In this document: one piece after another, positions 1 to 9,245 of the stretch
Layout of the letters: each line of letters starts with the position of its first letter
Numbering within the stretch: the stretch's first letter is position 1
Assembly (NCBI GenBank): GCA_005808665.1
Contig: SYLG01000138.1
Location: 1-36,134 of the forward strand
Origin: Planctomycetia bacterium
GTDB lineage: Bacteria; Planctomycetota; Planctomycetia; Gemmatales; Gemmataceae
Direction of reading: 5' to 3'
Length of the DNA stretch: 36,134 nt
The notes under the pieces: generated by a model
What the model saw: only the letters and a program-made list of their open reading frames with translations
What the model was told of the DNA's origin: nothing
The model's database searches: none
Program-made: the position numbers and the translations under genes

Positions 1-85
1 TAACGATTAGAAAACCAAAAACAAAGACAGCCACGAAAATAAAATCAATCACATTGCCCAATTGAGGTATATTCTTGTTCCAAGG

Positions 86-124
86 TGGTCCCCTTTTCAA
101 TGAGCAAACTGGTCCCCATTTCAA
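86..124. mobile_element. Possible IS21-family end remnant (two 15-bp direct repeats)
   Basis: TGGTCCCCTTTTCAA at 86-100 is repeated as TGGTCCCCATTTCAA at 110-124, 14 of 15 bases identical with a 24-bp period. Tandem copies of a TGGTCCCC-like motif near the tip are typical of IS21-family ends, as I recall them. No istA or istB reading frame is present in the window, so this is either a solo remnant or the edge of an element lying to the left. The family assignment is from memory of end motifs and is tentative. Confidence 0.35.
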
Positions 125-130
125 CGCTCG

Positions 131-537
131 TTACCACCTGTTTCTTGGAGACCCCTTCAGGTATGCTTTTGGATGTTTACCCCCCCCTAAAAATTGGAAA
201 AACAAATCGAACAGATTGGAACTTGCTATCAGTCTCCAAGTAACCAGGCGAACAGAAAAAGCCGAGGTTCATAGGGCCTGACAAACCGGTTCCAGCTGCA
301 AAAACACGAATTGTTAAAATGAAGCGATTATACAAAATACACAATATCCTGAATTGGCATTTCCTCCCGGTTTCCAACAATTGGCGGGTCTTGCCTTGAC
401 TATCGGGGTGGGCTAGCATTATTCTGAGGGAGAAGGTGTAGTTTTGGGAACATCCCTCCGCCGGTTCCCGACTATAATTAATGAATAGCTAGTTCTCTCT
501 TGGTTCTTTCCCCATTCCGTTTGAGGAGTATTTGCTG
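131..537 (+). other. Gene-free leader upstream of the DUF1501 gene
   Basis: I see no supported gene in this stretch; the short open frames here lack ribosome-binding sites and recognisable sequence. A perfect TATAAT lies at 473-478, about 60 bp before the DUF1501 ATG, and could be a -10 box. The nearest -35-like hexamer, TTGGGA at 444-449, is 23 bp away, which is too far for a standard sigma-70 promoter. A ribosome-binding site GAGGAG is at 523-528. Confidence 0.4.
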
Positions 538-1845
538 ATGAGTTCGTTCAAGGCACCGAATCGTCGTGGGTTTCTTCAGGTAGGCTATTGCGGCCTCTTG
601 GGTTTGGGACTGGATGAGTTTTTCCGGATGGAAGCTCGTGGGGTGGATTCTGTCGGTGGCCGTCCTTCAAAAGAAGGCAAAGCCAAGTCGATCATCCATA
701 TTTTCCTTCCCGGTGGAATGGCGCATCAGGATAGTTTTGATCCCAAGCCCCTTGCTCCTATCGAATATCGAGGGGAAGTTGGGTCCATCAAGACCAAAGT
801 AGAGGGAACCTTTCTCAGCGAGTTCCTCCCCAAAACCGCTCAAATCGCCGACAAGATCACCATTTGTCGATCCATGACCCATGGTGAAGCCGCTCACGAG
901 CGGGGAACCCACAATATGTTCACGGGTTATCGACCCAATCCGTCGATTGTGTTTCCCAGCTTTGGATCCATTTTAAGTCATGAGTTTGGCCCTCGTAACA
1001 ACCTACCCCCTTATGTTTGCATCCCTTCGATGCCTACCAATTTTGCGGGTTCAGGTTATCTTTCCAGTGCCTATGCCCCGTTTAGTTTGGGAAGCGACCC
1101 CGCCAACCCTGGTTTCACCGTTCAGGACCTGAGCCTTCCGGGCGGGGTCGACACCAAGAGATTCACCACCCGAAAAACCATGCTTGGAGCGGTCAACGAC
1201 CACTTTGCCAAAAAAGAAAAGTCCGATGGCGTTTTGGCCATGGATACCTTTTACGAGCGGGCATATAGCCTGATCAGTTCCGACAAAGCCCGGGAAGCCT
1301 TCAACATCAAGGCGGAGCCTGAGGCGATTCGCAACCAATATGGCCGTAATGAAGCCGGTCAGCGAATGCTCATGGCAAGGCGGCTTGTCGGTGCCGGGGT
1401 CCGGTTTGTGTCGCTGACCTATGGTGGTTGGGACATGCACAGCTCCATCAAGGGTGGGATGGGGGGGCAACTTCCCGTGTTCGACCAAGCCTTTGCCGCA
1501 CTTATTTCCGATCTCGATTCGAGGGGCCTGCTTGATTCCACCATTGTGATGGTTTCAAGCGAATTCGGCCGAACACCAAAGATTAACGCCACCGCCGGCC
1601 GCGATCACTGGCCCAAGGTGTTTTCGGTGGTCCTTGCGGGTGGTGGCATCAAACGGGGTGCCATTTACGGAAGCTCCGATCCCACGGCCACCGAGCCCGA
1701 GGACGATCCCCTCAGCGTGGAAGATTTGTCGATGACCGTTTACAATCAGCTTGGCATCGACGGCGACAAGCGGCTTGTTGCCCCTGGAAATCGACCGATT
1801 GACATTGTTCGGGGAGGCGTGGTCCTTAAGGACCTTTTAGCCTAA
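538..1845 (+). CDS. DUF1501 family protein, Tat-exported
   Basis: Member of the DUF1501 family, a sulfatase/phosphatase-fold group greatly expanded in planctomycetes and usually found beside DUF1549/DUF1553 proteins; the substrate is unknown. The N-terminus carries a twin-arginine motif (NRRGFLQVG), so export in folded form is likely. Family landmarks are LPGGMAHQDSFDPKP near residue 60, GGWDMHSS near residue 300, SSEFGRTPKIN near residue 340 followed by GRDHW, and a C-terminal SVEDLSMTVYNQLGID. The 435-aa length fits the family. I chose ATG 538 because GAGGAG sits 9 bp upstream; an in-frame TTG at 532 would crowd that site. It is followed by an intrinsic terminator, so although it belongs functionally with the next three genes it is probably transcribed separately or with attenuation. 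Family assignment is secure, biochemical role is not. Confidence 0.9.
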   Translation: MSSFKAPNRRGFLQVGYCGLLGLGLDEFFRMEARGVDSVGGRPSKEGKAKSIIHIFLPGGMAHQDSFDPKPLAPIEYRGEVGSIKTKVEGTFLSEFLPKTAQIADKITICRSMTHGEAAHERGTHNMFTGYRPNPSIVFPSFGSILSHEFGPRNNLPPYVCIPSMPTNFAGSGYLSSAYAPFSLGSDPANPGFTVQDLSLPGGVDTKRFTTRKTMLGAVNDHFAKKEKSDGVLAMDTFYERAYSLISSDKAREAFNIKAEPEAIRNQYGRNEAGQRMLMARRLVGAGVRFVSLTYGGWDMHSSIKGGMGGQLPVFDQAFAALISDLDSRGLLDSTIVMVSSEFGRTPKINATAGRDHWPKVFSVVLAGGGIKRGAIYGSSDPTATEPEDDPLSVEDLSMTVYNQLGIDGDKRLVAPGNRPIDIVRGGVVLKDLLA

Positions 1846-1869
1846 ACAACTTTTGCAAACCTGTGGAGG

Positions 1870-1903
1870 CCCACCGAAGGTCATTTTTCTTTCGGTGGGT
1901 TTT
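1870..1903 (+). terminator. Rho-independent terminator after the DUF1501 gene
   Basis: A perfect 9-bp stem, CCCACCGAA at 1870-1878 and TTCGGTGGG at 1891-1899, encloses a 12-nt loop and is followed by TTTT at 1900-1903. It begins 24 bp after the DUF1501 stop codon and lies 94 bp before the next gene. Confidence 0.8.
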
Positions 1904-1997
1904 CGAAAGAACGGTAATTGAATAGTCCAAATGGGGGGTATCCCCTGCCCCTTTCTCTTGGCAAATATGAATTTCCAGCGACCGTGAGAATGACACC

Positions 1998-4469
1998 ATG
2001 ATCCGAAAAAATCCCTGCCTCGCCTCCAGTTTTGCCCTCGTCCTGGGTTTCTTGGCAGGTCAGCCCGCTTTGGCCAGTTCCCCAAGCTTGGGGGGAATCA
2101 GCCCCCGGGGATTGGAGCGGGGTAAAACCGTCGAACTCACATTTTCTGGTGGCCGTCTTACGGATGCCAAATCCCTGCTCTTTTATACCCCTGGACTCCG
2201 GCTTGTTGGCCTCAAAGTCGTGAATGATGCCACCGTTAAGGCAACCATAGAAGCCAGTCCCTCTTGCCCTTTGGGGGAACATCCCGTGCGTGTTCTTTGC
2301 GCATCGGGTATTTCCGAGCTTCGCACTTTTTGGATCGGACCCTTTCCCATCATCGACGAAAAAGAACCCAACAGCGAATTCACCAAACCCCAACCCATTA
2401 CCCCCGGGGTGACCATTCATGGGGTGGTGGATAATGAAGATGTGGATTACTATTCGGTTACCCTGAAAAAAGGCCAACGCCTTAGTGCGGAAATCGAGGG
2501 GATGCGCCTTGGCGGAACCCTTTTTGATCCCTACATCGCCATCCTTGATACCAAACGCTTTGAACTGGTTTCCAACGATGATACCCCTTTGTTGGGTCAA
2601 GACTCCATGGTTTCAATGGTGGCGCCCGAGGATGGCACCTATTTGGTCCAGGTCCGGGAGTCTGCCTACGGTGGCAACGGTGCCTGCACCTATCGGCTTC
2701 ATGTTGGGCATTTTCCTAGACCAACCGCGGTGGTTCCCGCTGGTGGGAAAGCGGGCGAAGACATTGAGGTTACCTTCATTGGTGATCCAACCGGACCGTT
2801 CAAACAAAAAATCAAAGTACCCGCTGAACCTGATGCCAACTTTCGTATTCATCCTTCGGATTCCCAGGGTATTGCCCCTTCGGGGTTCCTGTTTCGAATC
2901 AGCCCCACCCAGGGCAACGCCGTCGAGGTAGAGCCCAACGACACCCCCGGAACAGCTTCCCCCGCAAGCTTGACTCAGGCTTTTCACGGAGTGGTTGGCC
3001 AACTTGGAGATATTGACAGCTTCCGGTTTGCTGGAAAAAAGGGACAGGTCTTCGATGTTCACTGTTACGCAAGGCGTCTCGGAAGTCCGCTTGATAGTGT
3101 GATGACCCTGGCAGTAGCTGGGGGTGGCGTAATTGCCTCGGCCGATGATGCCATCGGGCCCGACAGCTACTTTCGTGTGACCCTTCCGGAAGACAAAGAG
3201 TATATCCTTACCATTCAGGATCATCTGAAAAAGGGTGGGAGTAACTTCTTTTACCGGGTGGAAATGACCACTGTCGCTCCAGGTTCGACGGCCTCTATTC
3301 CCAAAGTGGCCCAATACAGCCAGGAACGGCAAACCCTAAGTGTTCCCAAAAACGGCCGGGTGGCAACACTTGTTACCGTGGGTCGCCGTGATTGGGGCGG
3401 TGATTTGAACCTGACGGCAGACAAACTTCCCGCCGGTGTGAAAATGGTTGCGGACATGATGCCCGGAAATTTGGACACGATTCCTGTGGTGTTCGAGGCA
3501 ACCCCAACCGCCACCGCCGACTCGGCCCTTTCCAAAATAACAGGCAAGCCCGCCGATCCCAAAGTGTCCTCCCTCGGAACTTTCAATATCAATGCAGAAC
3601 TTATCATTGGCAATAATCAGGCCATCTTTTACAAGGTCGATCAGGACCGTGCGGCCATCAATGTGACCGACGAACTCCCTTTCAAGGTTTCGGTGGTTGA
3701 GTCCAAGGCCCCGTTGGTACAAAACGGTTCAATGAACCTGAAAATCGTCAGCGAACGAAAGGCCGGTTTCACGGGCCCAATCACCATCTATCCCCTCTTC
3801 AATCCTCCCGGTATGAGTACGGCAGGTTCGGCTACCATTGCCGAGAAACAAAACGAAACCACCATCCTTGTTAGCGCAGCTCCCAACGCTCAAATCAAAA
3901 AATGGCGAACCGCTTTTTTGGCGACCGCCACGGTGGGAAATGGGCCGGTTTGGACCTCGACCCAATTGGCAACGATTGATATTTCCGCCCCCTTCTTTGC
4001 CATGACGATGGAGCGAGGCAGTTGCGAACAGGGCAAGGAAACGGACATTTTCTGCAAGCTGACCACCCAGACACCATTTGATGGGAAAGCCAAGGTTTCC
4101 ATTGTTGGCCTACCTCCCAAGGTGGTGACCGGTCCATTGGAATTTGCCAAAGACTCCAAGGAGATAGGCTTTCACCTCAAGGTGGACAAAACAGCTCCTG
4201 CAGGAACACACCGAAACATTTTTTGTCAAGCGACGGTAATGGTGGCGGGCGAGCCTGTCCTGCACAACATTGGTGGTACTGAGCTTCGGATTGATGTTCC
4301 CTTGCCTCCAAAACCCATGGCGGTGGTTGCCCCCAAACCCATGCCCATGGCGGTAGCTGTGGTAAAGCCAGTCGAAAAGCCCCCCGAAAAACGCCTTACC
4401 AGGCTTGAAAAGCTTCGATTGGAACAAGAAGAGCGGGAAAAACAGGACTCTGCGGCCCCCAAGAAATAA
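1998..4469 (+). CDS. Secreted PPC-domain protein of the planctomycete DUF1501/DUF1549 cluster
   Basis: An 823-aa exported protein with a Sec signal peptide (hydrophobic residues 10-22, likely cut after QPALA). Two bacterial pre-peptidase C-terminal (PPC) domains are visible. The first, around residues 118-235, has EKEPNSEFTKPQPI, DNEDVDYYSV and GTYLVQVRE. The second, around residues 310-425, has VEPNDTPGTA, GDIDSFRF and YILTIQDH. Beta-rich segments without clear motifs follow. The tail from about residue 770 is rich in Pro, Lys and Met (repeated KPM) and ends in a charged, probably helical segment. PPC domains are non-catalytic beta-sandwich modules of surface and secreted proteins; no catalytic domain is evident, so a structural or binding role is inferred. 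It is the first gene after a terminator and is followed 56 bp later by the DUF1549/DUF1553 gene. Confidence 0.8.
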   Translation: MIRKNPCLASSFALVLGFLAGQPALASSPSLGGISPRGLERGKTVELTFSGGRLTDAKSLLFYTPGLRLVGLKVVNDATVKATIEASPSCPLGEHPVRVLCASGISELRTFWIGPFPIIDEKEPNSEFTKPQPITPGVTIHGVVDNEDVDYYSVTLKKGQRLSAEIEGMRLGGTLFDPYIAILDTKRFELVSNDDTPLLGQDSMVSMVAPEDGTYLVQVRESAYGGNGACTYRLHVGHFPRPTAVVPAGGKAGEDIEVTFIGDPTGPFKQKIKVPAEPDANFRIHPSDSQGIAPSGFLFRISPTQGNAVEVEPNDTPGTASPASLTQAFHGVVGQLGDIDSFRFAGKKGQVFDVHCYARRLGSPLDSVMTLAVAGGGVIASADDAIGPDSYFRVTLPEDKEYILTIQDHLKKGGSNFFYRVEMTTVAPGSTASIPKVAQYSQERQTLSVPKNGRVATLVTVGRRDWGGDLNLTADKLPAGVKMVADMMPGNLDTIPVVFEATPTATADSALSKITGKPADPKVSSLGTFNINAELIIGNNQAIFYKVDQDRAAINVTDELPFKVSVVESKAPLVQNGSMNLKIVSERKAGFTGPITIYPLFNPPGMSTAGSATIAEKQNETTILVSAAPNAQIKKWRTAFLATATVGNGPVWTSTQLATIDISAPFFAMTMERGSCEQGKETDIFCKLTTQTPFDGKAKVSIVGLPPKVVTGPLEFAKDSKEIGFHLKVDKTAPAGTHRNIFCQATVMVAGEPVLHNIGGTELRIDVPLPPKPMAVVAPKPMPMAVAVVKPVEKPPEKRLTRLEKLRLEQEEREKQDSAAPKK

Positions 4470-4525
4470 ACACCATTACCTGATCCCAATTTTGGATGCA
4501 GTCAAGTAAAAGGCAAGGTAGGAAA

Positions 4526-6997
4526 ATGAATCATACAAAAACGCTGGCCGCCCTGATTCTTGGTGCGATGCTCCTTGCAAAGGTCCCCGCTGCCAACACC
4601 CCGGCGGTAGCTGCTGCCCCAGTGCCGCCATCCTCCTTGCCCGCCCCGGTCAAGCTCGAAATCCTTCCCAACGATATCAAACTTCTTACCAAGCGGGGCG
4701 AGCAGCGTTTTATTGTGGTGGCCAGTTTTGCCGACGGGATCACCCGGGATGTAACCTCCGAAGCAAAGATTCGGTTGACCAATCCGGCCGCAGCCAAAAT
4801 CGAAAATAATGTTCTGCTCCCCTTGGCTGACGGTACCAGTGAGCTTTTGGCCGAGTTTGGTGGCCGAGCCAATATCAGTCAAGTGACCGTGGAAAAGGCC
4901 ATCGAAGACCGCCCTATCAGTTTCAAACAGGATGTTATGCCCATCTTCCTGAGGGCTGGTTGCAATGTTGGGGGCTGTCACGGTGCCGCTCGGGGTAAGG
5001 ACGGTTTCCGCCTGTCGCTATTCGGTTTCGATATGGACGGGGACCACTTTCGGCTCACCCGCGAACTCAACGGCCGAAGGCTCAATCTCGCTGCCCCGGA
5101 AGAATCTCTTTTGCTGGAAAAATCCATCGGCAAGGTCAGCCACACCGGTGGCCAGCGTTTTGCCTCCGGGGACCGTTATTGGAACTCCATTGTCCGTTGG
5201 TTGGAGGGAGGGGCCCTGCTGGATCAGGCTACCGTAGCCCTTCCTGTTAGTGCAGAACTTTTCCCCAAGAATGCAGTTCTCGACGGCAAGGGTGCCACCC
5301 AACAAATGGTGGTTAAAGCGAAATACTCGGACGGCACAGAACGGGATGTTACCTCGCTTGCTCTGTTCCTAAGCAGCAACGACACCTCCGCCAAGGTAAA
5401 TACGGAAGGCCTGGTTACCGCAGGGGATCGTGGCGAAGCCTTTGTCATGGCCCGTTTCCACACTTTCACCATCGGTTCCCCATATATCGTTTTGCCCAAG
5501 GCCCTGCAGTTTACCTTTCCCAAAGTGCCCGAAAACAACTACATCGACACCTTGGTCAACAACAAACTCAAAAAGCTCCGAATTGCCCCTTCGGAACTAT
5601 GCTCGGATGAAGAGTTTCTTCGTCGGGTATCGCTTGACATAACCGGCACCCTACCCACCCTTGAGGAATATCATCGCTTTGTCAATGACAAGACCCAAAC
5701 CAAGCGTGAAAAGTTGGTGGACGAACTTTTGGGTCGCAAAGAGTTTGTCGAAATGTGGGTTTTGAAATGGGCGGAACTTTTGCAAATCAAAAGCTCAAAC
5801 CAGGTCAGCTACAAAGCAATGTTGCTCTATTACAACTGGCTCCAGGACAAGATCGCCCGGAATATCCCTGTTAACGAATGGGTTCAGGAACTGCTCGGAG
5901 CCAACGGCGGAACCTTCAAGAACCCGGCAACAAACTACTATCAAAACGAAACGGACATATTGAAGGTCAACGAAAATGTTGCTCAAGTGTTCATGGGAAT
6001 GCGCATTCAATGCGCCCAATGTCACAACCATCCCTTCGATCGCTGGACCATGGACGACTATTACGGATTCATGGCGTTTTTCAGCCAGATCGGACGCAAG
6101 GGTACCGACGATCCCAGAGAGATTGTCGTATTTAATTCAGGCGGTGGCGAAGTAAGCCATCCCTTGGGTGGTCGCCAAATGAAGCCCAAGTTTTTGGGAG
6201 GTATCCAACCCGATGTGGCTGGCAAGGATCGGCGTGTTATTTTGGGACAATGGCTTGCCAGTCCTGAAAATCCCTACTTTGCAACAAACCTTGCCAACAT
6301 CGTTTGGAACCATTTTTTCGGCCAGGGGATTATCAATGAAGTGGATGATGTCCGCATCTCGAACCCCGCATCCAACCAGGAACTGGTGACGGAATTGGGC
6401 AAACGGTTCACCGACTACAAGTACGACTTCAAAAAACTGGTCCGTGACATATGCACCAGCCGAACCTATCAGCTCTCCACCACCCCCAACGCCACCAACG
6501 AAACGGATACCCGAAATTTTGCCAAGGCCGGGGTCAGGCGCATCAAGGCCGAAACCATGCTCGATTGCATCAGTCAGGTCACCGAAACCAAGAACAAGTT
6601 CCCGGGTTTGCCCCTTGGTGCCCGAGCGGTTCAGATTGCGGACGGCACAACCAGCACCTATTTCCTAACAACTTTTGGCAGGGCCACCCGGGAGACCGTT
6701 TGTGCCTGCGAAGTCAGGCTCGAACCGAATTTGTCCCAATCGCTTCACCTGATCAATGGCGATGTGACCGGGCCACGCATTAGCCAAGGTTCGCTTGTTG
6801 TCCGTCGCCTTGCCGAGAAAAAACCCGTCCTTGATATTATCGAAGAGTTCTACCTCCGTACGCTATGTCGCAAACCCACGGCCGTCGAAAAGGATCGGTT
6901 GGTTCAGTTGGTGGCTGCCGAAGGAAATCCCCAGCGGGCACTTGAGGACGCCTTTTGGGCCATCCTCAATTCCCGTGAGTTCATGTTCAACCACTAA
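4526..6997 (+). CDS. DUF1549/DUF1553 protein with Big2-like and cytochrome-like (PSCyt) domains
   Basis: A large exported protein of the planctomycete cytochrome-like group; its electron-transfer or polysaccharide-related role is unproven. In order it has a signal peptide, a Big2-like domain (about residues 40-122), a PSCyt1-type segment (130-232) with the motif GCNVGGCHGAARGKDGF, a second Big2-like domain (238-325), DUF1549/PSCyt2 (about 338-518) including CAQCHNHPFDRW with a true CxxCH heme-binding motif from Cys496, and DUF1553/PSD1 (about 568-818). The first Cys pair is CxxxxCH rather than CxxCH, so covalent heme at that position is doubtful. An in-frame ATG at 4496 is possible, but ATG 4526 puts the hydrophobic signal at the N-terminus and follows an AAGGTAGG stretch. 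The gene lies 56 bp after the PPC gene and 27 bp before the WD40 gene, so co-transcription is likely. Confidence 0.85.
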   Translation: MNHTKTLAALILGAMLLAKVPAANTPAVAAAPVPPSSLPAPVKLEILPNDIKLLTKRGEQRFIVVASFADGITRDVTSEAKIRLTNPAAAKIENNVLLPLADGTSELLAEFGGRANISQVTVEKAIEDRPISFKQDVMPIFLRAGCNVGGCHGAARGKDGFRLSLFGFDMDGDHFRLTRELNGRRLNLAAPEESLLLEKSIGKVSHTGGQRFASGDRYWNSIVRWLEGGALLDQATVALPVSAELFPKNAVLDGKGATQQMVVKAKYSDGTERDVTSLALFLSSNDTSAKVNTEGLVTAGDRGEAFVMARFHTFTIGSPYIVLPKALQFTFPKVPENNYIDTLVNNKLKKLRIAPSELCSDEEFLRRVSLDITGTLPTLEEYHRFVNDKTQTKREKLVDELLGRKEFVEMWVLKWAELLQIKSSNQVSYKAMLLYYNWLQDKIARNIPVNEWVQELLGANGGTFKNPATNYYQNETDILKVNENVAQVFMGMRIQCAQCHNHPFDRWTMDDYYGFMAFFSQIGRKGTDDPREIVVFNSGGGEVSHPLGGRQMKPKFLGGIQPDVAGKDRRVILGQWLASPENPYFATNLANIVWNHFFGQGIINEVDDVRISNPASNQELVTELGKRFTDYKYDFKKLVRDICTSRTYQLSTTPNATNETDTRNFAKAGVRRIKAETMLDCISQVTETKNKFPGLPLGARAVQIADGTTSTYFLTTFGRATRETVCACEVRLEPNLSQSLHLINGDVTGPRISQGSLVVRRLAEKKPVLDIIEEFYLRTLCRKPTAVEKDRLVQLVAAEGNPQRALEDAFWAILNSREFMFNH

Positions 6998-7024
6998 GCC
7001 TTCCAATATCCGGATATTTCCACC

Positions 7025-9100
7025 ATGATCACCAAGCTCCCCACCTTCGTTTTGGGTCTGTCCCTTGTGCTGGCAACCGGAATCGGTGCCGCCGATCCCA
7101 AGGACAAGAAAAAGAAGATCAACTTTGACGAACACATTGCGCCTCTTTTGCGTGAGAAATGTGGCAATTGCCATAACTCTGACAAAAAATCCAGCGGCCT
7201 GATCGTTACCAACTATCAAAAACTTATGGAAGGTGGTTCCGGTGGGGTTGCCGTAAAACCAGGCGATCCGGACAACAGTCCGCTCTATACGACCATTACC
7301 CACAAGGTCGAACCATTCATGCCACCAAAATCCCCCAAGCTGCCGGATCCGTTTGCCGCCACGATTGGGCGATGGATCATCGAGGGAGCTCTTGAAAATT
7401 CTGGCTCCAAAACCCCGTTGATGAAGCCCAAATTGGATATTGCCCTTGGCAAAATCACCCGTGGTCGTCCCTCAGGGCCAGCACCAATGCCCGATCCATC
7501 CGCCAAACTTTCTCTGGAACCGTTAAAGACCTACCCCAGGGCCAATGCTGTCACCGCCTTGGCTTCCTCCCCTTGGGCTCCCCTCATAGCAGTTGCAGGT
7601 AACAAACAGGTTCTTCTCTACCATTCCGACACTATGGAATTGCTAGGCGTCCTTCCTTTTGCCGAGGGTATCGCCAATGTCCTCAAATTTTCCAAGAATG
7701 GCAGCCTATTGGTGGCCGGCGGTGGGCAAGGTTCCGCCTTGGGCCGGGTAGTCGTTTGGAATGTAAAAACCGGGGAACGAATCATTCAGGTTGGTGAGGA
7801 GACCGATTCGGTCTTGGCTGCCGACATCAGTCCCGATCAAACCCTCATCGCATTGGGGGGGCCCTCCAAGATGGTTCGGATTTATTCCACGAAGGACGGA
7901 AAACTGCTCAATCAAATCAAGAAACATACGGATTGGATCACATCTCTTGAGTTCAGTCCCGATGGAGTCCTCCTCTCCACCGGCGATCGTTCGGGCGGTT
8001 TGTTTGTGTGGGAAGCCTTCACCGCCCGGGAATATTATGGTCTTCGTGGGCACACCGCCATGATTACCGACATTTCATGGCGAGGAGACAGCAATGTTGT
8101 CGCATCCAGTTCCGAAGATGGAACCATTCGCCTTTGGGAGATGGAAAATGGAAACCAGATCAAATCCTGGGGCCACGGGGCGGCCGCCCTTTCGGTTCGC
8201 TATGCAATGGATGGCCAACTCATTTCTGCGGGGCGTGATCGAACCGTCAAGGTTTGGGATGGCAACGGTGGTCTGAAAAAAGCCTTCCCCGCCATGCCCG
8301 ACCTGACCTTGAAAGCAGTTCTAAGCCACGATTCCTTGCGGGCTTTTGGGGGAGACTGGTCTGGCATTGTCGATGTCTGGACTGTAGTGGACGGGAAAAA
8401 AGTGGGCGAAATTACCCCAAATCCAGAGTCCCTTGCGAACCGAACCACCAAACTGATTCCGGTCGTAAAAGTTGCCACGGATGCTGCGGAAGCTTCCCGG
8501 AAAAAGCTGGCAGGAGTAAACCTTCGTGGTTCCACCTTGGCTACTGAGCTTGCCACCTTGAAAAAACTGCAGGCAGATCCTTCCCCAATGCTTAAACCTG
8601 CCCAGGTCAATCAAGCCCAGGCAATTGCCAGAGTGACAGAAGCCAAAGCCCAGTTGGCCCAGGCTACCGGGATGAAAAAAATGTTGGAAATGGGTGCAAC
8701 AGAAAAGGCCCAACAGGTTCAGAAACTGGCAGGGGTCAAGCCAACCGATCCCGCCGGGCAAAAGACCGCCGCCGAGGCACTGAAACGCGCCCAGGAACTC
8801 TCCACGAAAGCCCAAGCCGACCTGGTGACGGCCAAAAAACGCGAATTGGACATGATTCCCCAGGTTCCATTGGCCGAAAAAAACCTGGTGGCAGCGAATG
8901 CAGGGGTCACCGCTGCCCAACAGCAGATTCAGCAACTTCCCAAGAGGATTGAGGGATTGGTCAATGCGGAGAAAGCCCTCCAAACGGAACGGATTGCTGT
9001 TCAAAAAGAACTCAATGGAACGGAAACCGAGGCAAAAAACCTCCAGGGCCAATTGCAACGCTCTCAAGAGGCTCTCGCCTTAAAGGCATCGAAAAAGTAA
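7025..9100 (+). CDS. c-type cytochrome domain + WD40 repeats + coiled coil protein
   Basis: A 691-aa exported fusion protein. Residues 1-22 form a signal peptide. A planctomycete-type cytochrome C domain follows, with CGNCHNSDKKSSG at residues 46-58 as the heme-binding CxxCH and a distal MPPKSPKLPD. WD40 repeats occupy about residues 172-458, for example HTDWITSLEFSPDGVLLSTGDRSGGLFVWE, written here only as its core GDRSGGLFVWE, and SSEDGTIRLWEM and AGRDRTVKVWD. The last 200 residues are rich in Ala, Gln, Lys and Leu and look like a long coiled coil. WD40 propellers and coiled coils are protein-binding modules, so this is plausibly the scaffold or redox partner of the two preceding gene products. 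It is the last gene of the co-directional cluster; a hairpin follows at 9116-9144. Confidence 0.85.
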   Translation: MITKLPTFVLGLSLVLATGIGAADPKDKKKKINFDEHIAPLLREKCGNCHNSDKKSSGLIVTNYQKLMEGGSGGVAVKPGDPDNSPLYTTITHKVEPFMPPKSPKLPDPFAATIGRWIIEGALENSGSKTPLMKPKLDIALGKITRGRPSGPAPMPDPSAKLSLEPLKTYPRANAVTALASSPWAPLIAVAGNKQVLLYHSDTMELLGVLPFAEGIANVLKFSKNGSLLVAGGGQGSALGRVVVWNVKTGERIIQVGEETDSVLAADISPDQTLIALGGPSKMVRIYSTKDGKLLNQIKKHTDWITSLEFSPDGVLLSTGDRSGGLFVWEAFTAREYYGLRGHTAMITDISWRGDSNVVASSSEDGTIRLWEMENGNQIKSWGHGAAALSVRYAMDGQLISAGRDRTVKVWDGNGGLKKAFPAMPDLTLKAVLSHDSLRAFGGDWSGIVDVWTVVDGKKVGEITPNPESLANRTTKLIPVVKVATDAAEASRKKLAGVNLRGSTLATELATLKKLQADPSPMLKPAQVNQAQAIARVTEAKAQLAQATGMKKMLEMGATEKAQQVQKLAGVKPTDPAGQKTAAEALKRAQELSTKAQADLVTAKKRELDMIPQVPLAEKNLVAANAGVTAAQQQIQQLPKRIEGLVNAEKALQTERIAVQKELNGTETEAKNLQGQLQRSQEALALKASKK

Positions 9101-9115
9101 CTCCAATGGATATTC

Positions 9116-9144
9116 TCCACGCGGAGGGACAACTCCTGCGTGGA
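9116..9144 (+). terminator. Stem-loop after the cytochrome-WD40 gene
   Basis: TCCACGC (9116-9122) pairs with GCGTGGA (9138-9144), and the adjacent GGAG (9123-9126) pairs with CTCC (9133-9136) around a 6-nt loop with one bulged T. The hairpin is strong and starts 16 bp after the stop codon. There is no immediate U-tract; T-rich sequence comes only about 15 bp later, so this is a weaker terminator candidate than the one at 1870. Confidence 0.45.
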
Positions 9145-9245
9145 TGGAAATTCGACTGTTTTCGCTTTTTTCCCATTTCAACCTGAAATCTGCCCTAGGC
9201 TATCGGGAATAACAGGATGGACCCCCTGCCACCAAGGAGCCAACC

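Noticed and set aside
8321-9067. A 248-codon minus-strand open frame
   Set aside because: Antisense to the coiled-coil end of the cytochrome-WD40 gene; its Leu/Phe/Gly richness is what reversed coiled-coil codons give.
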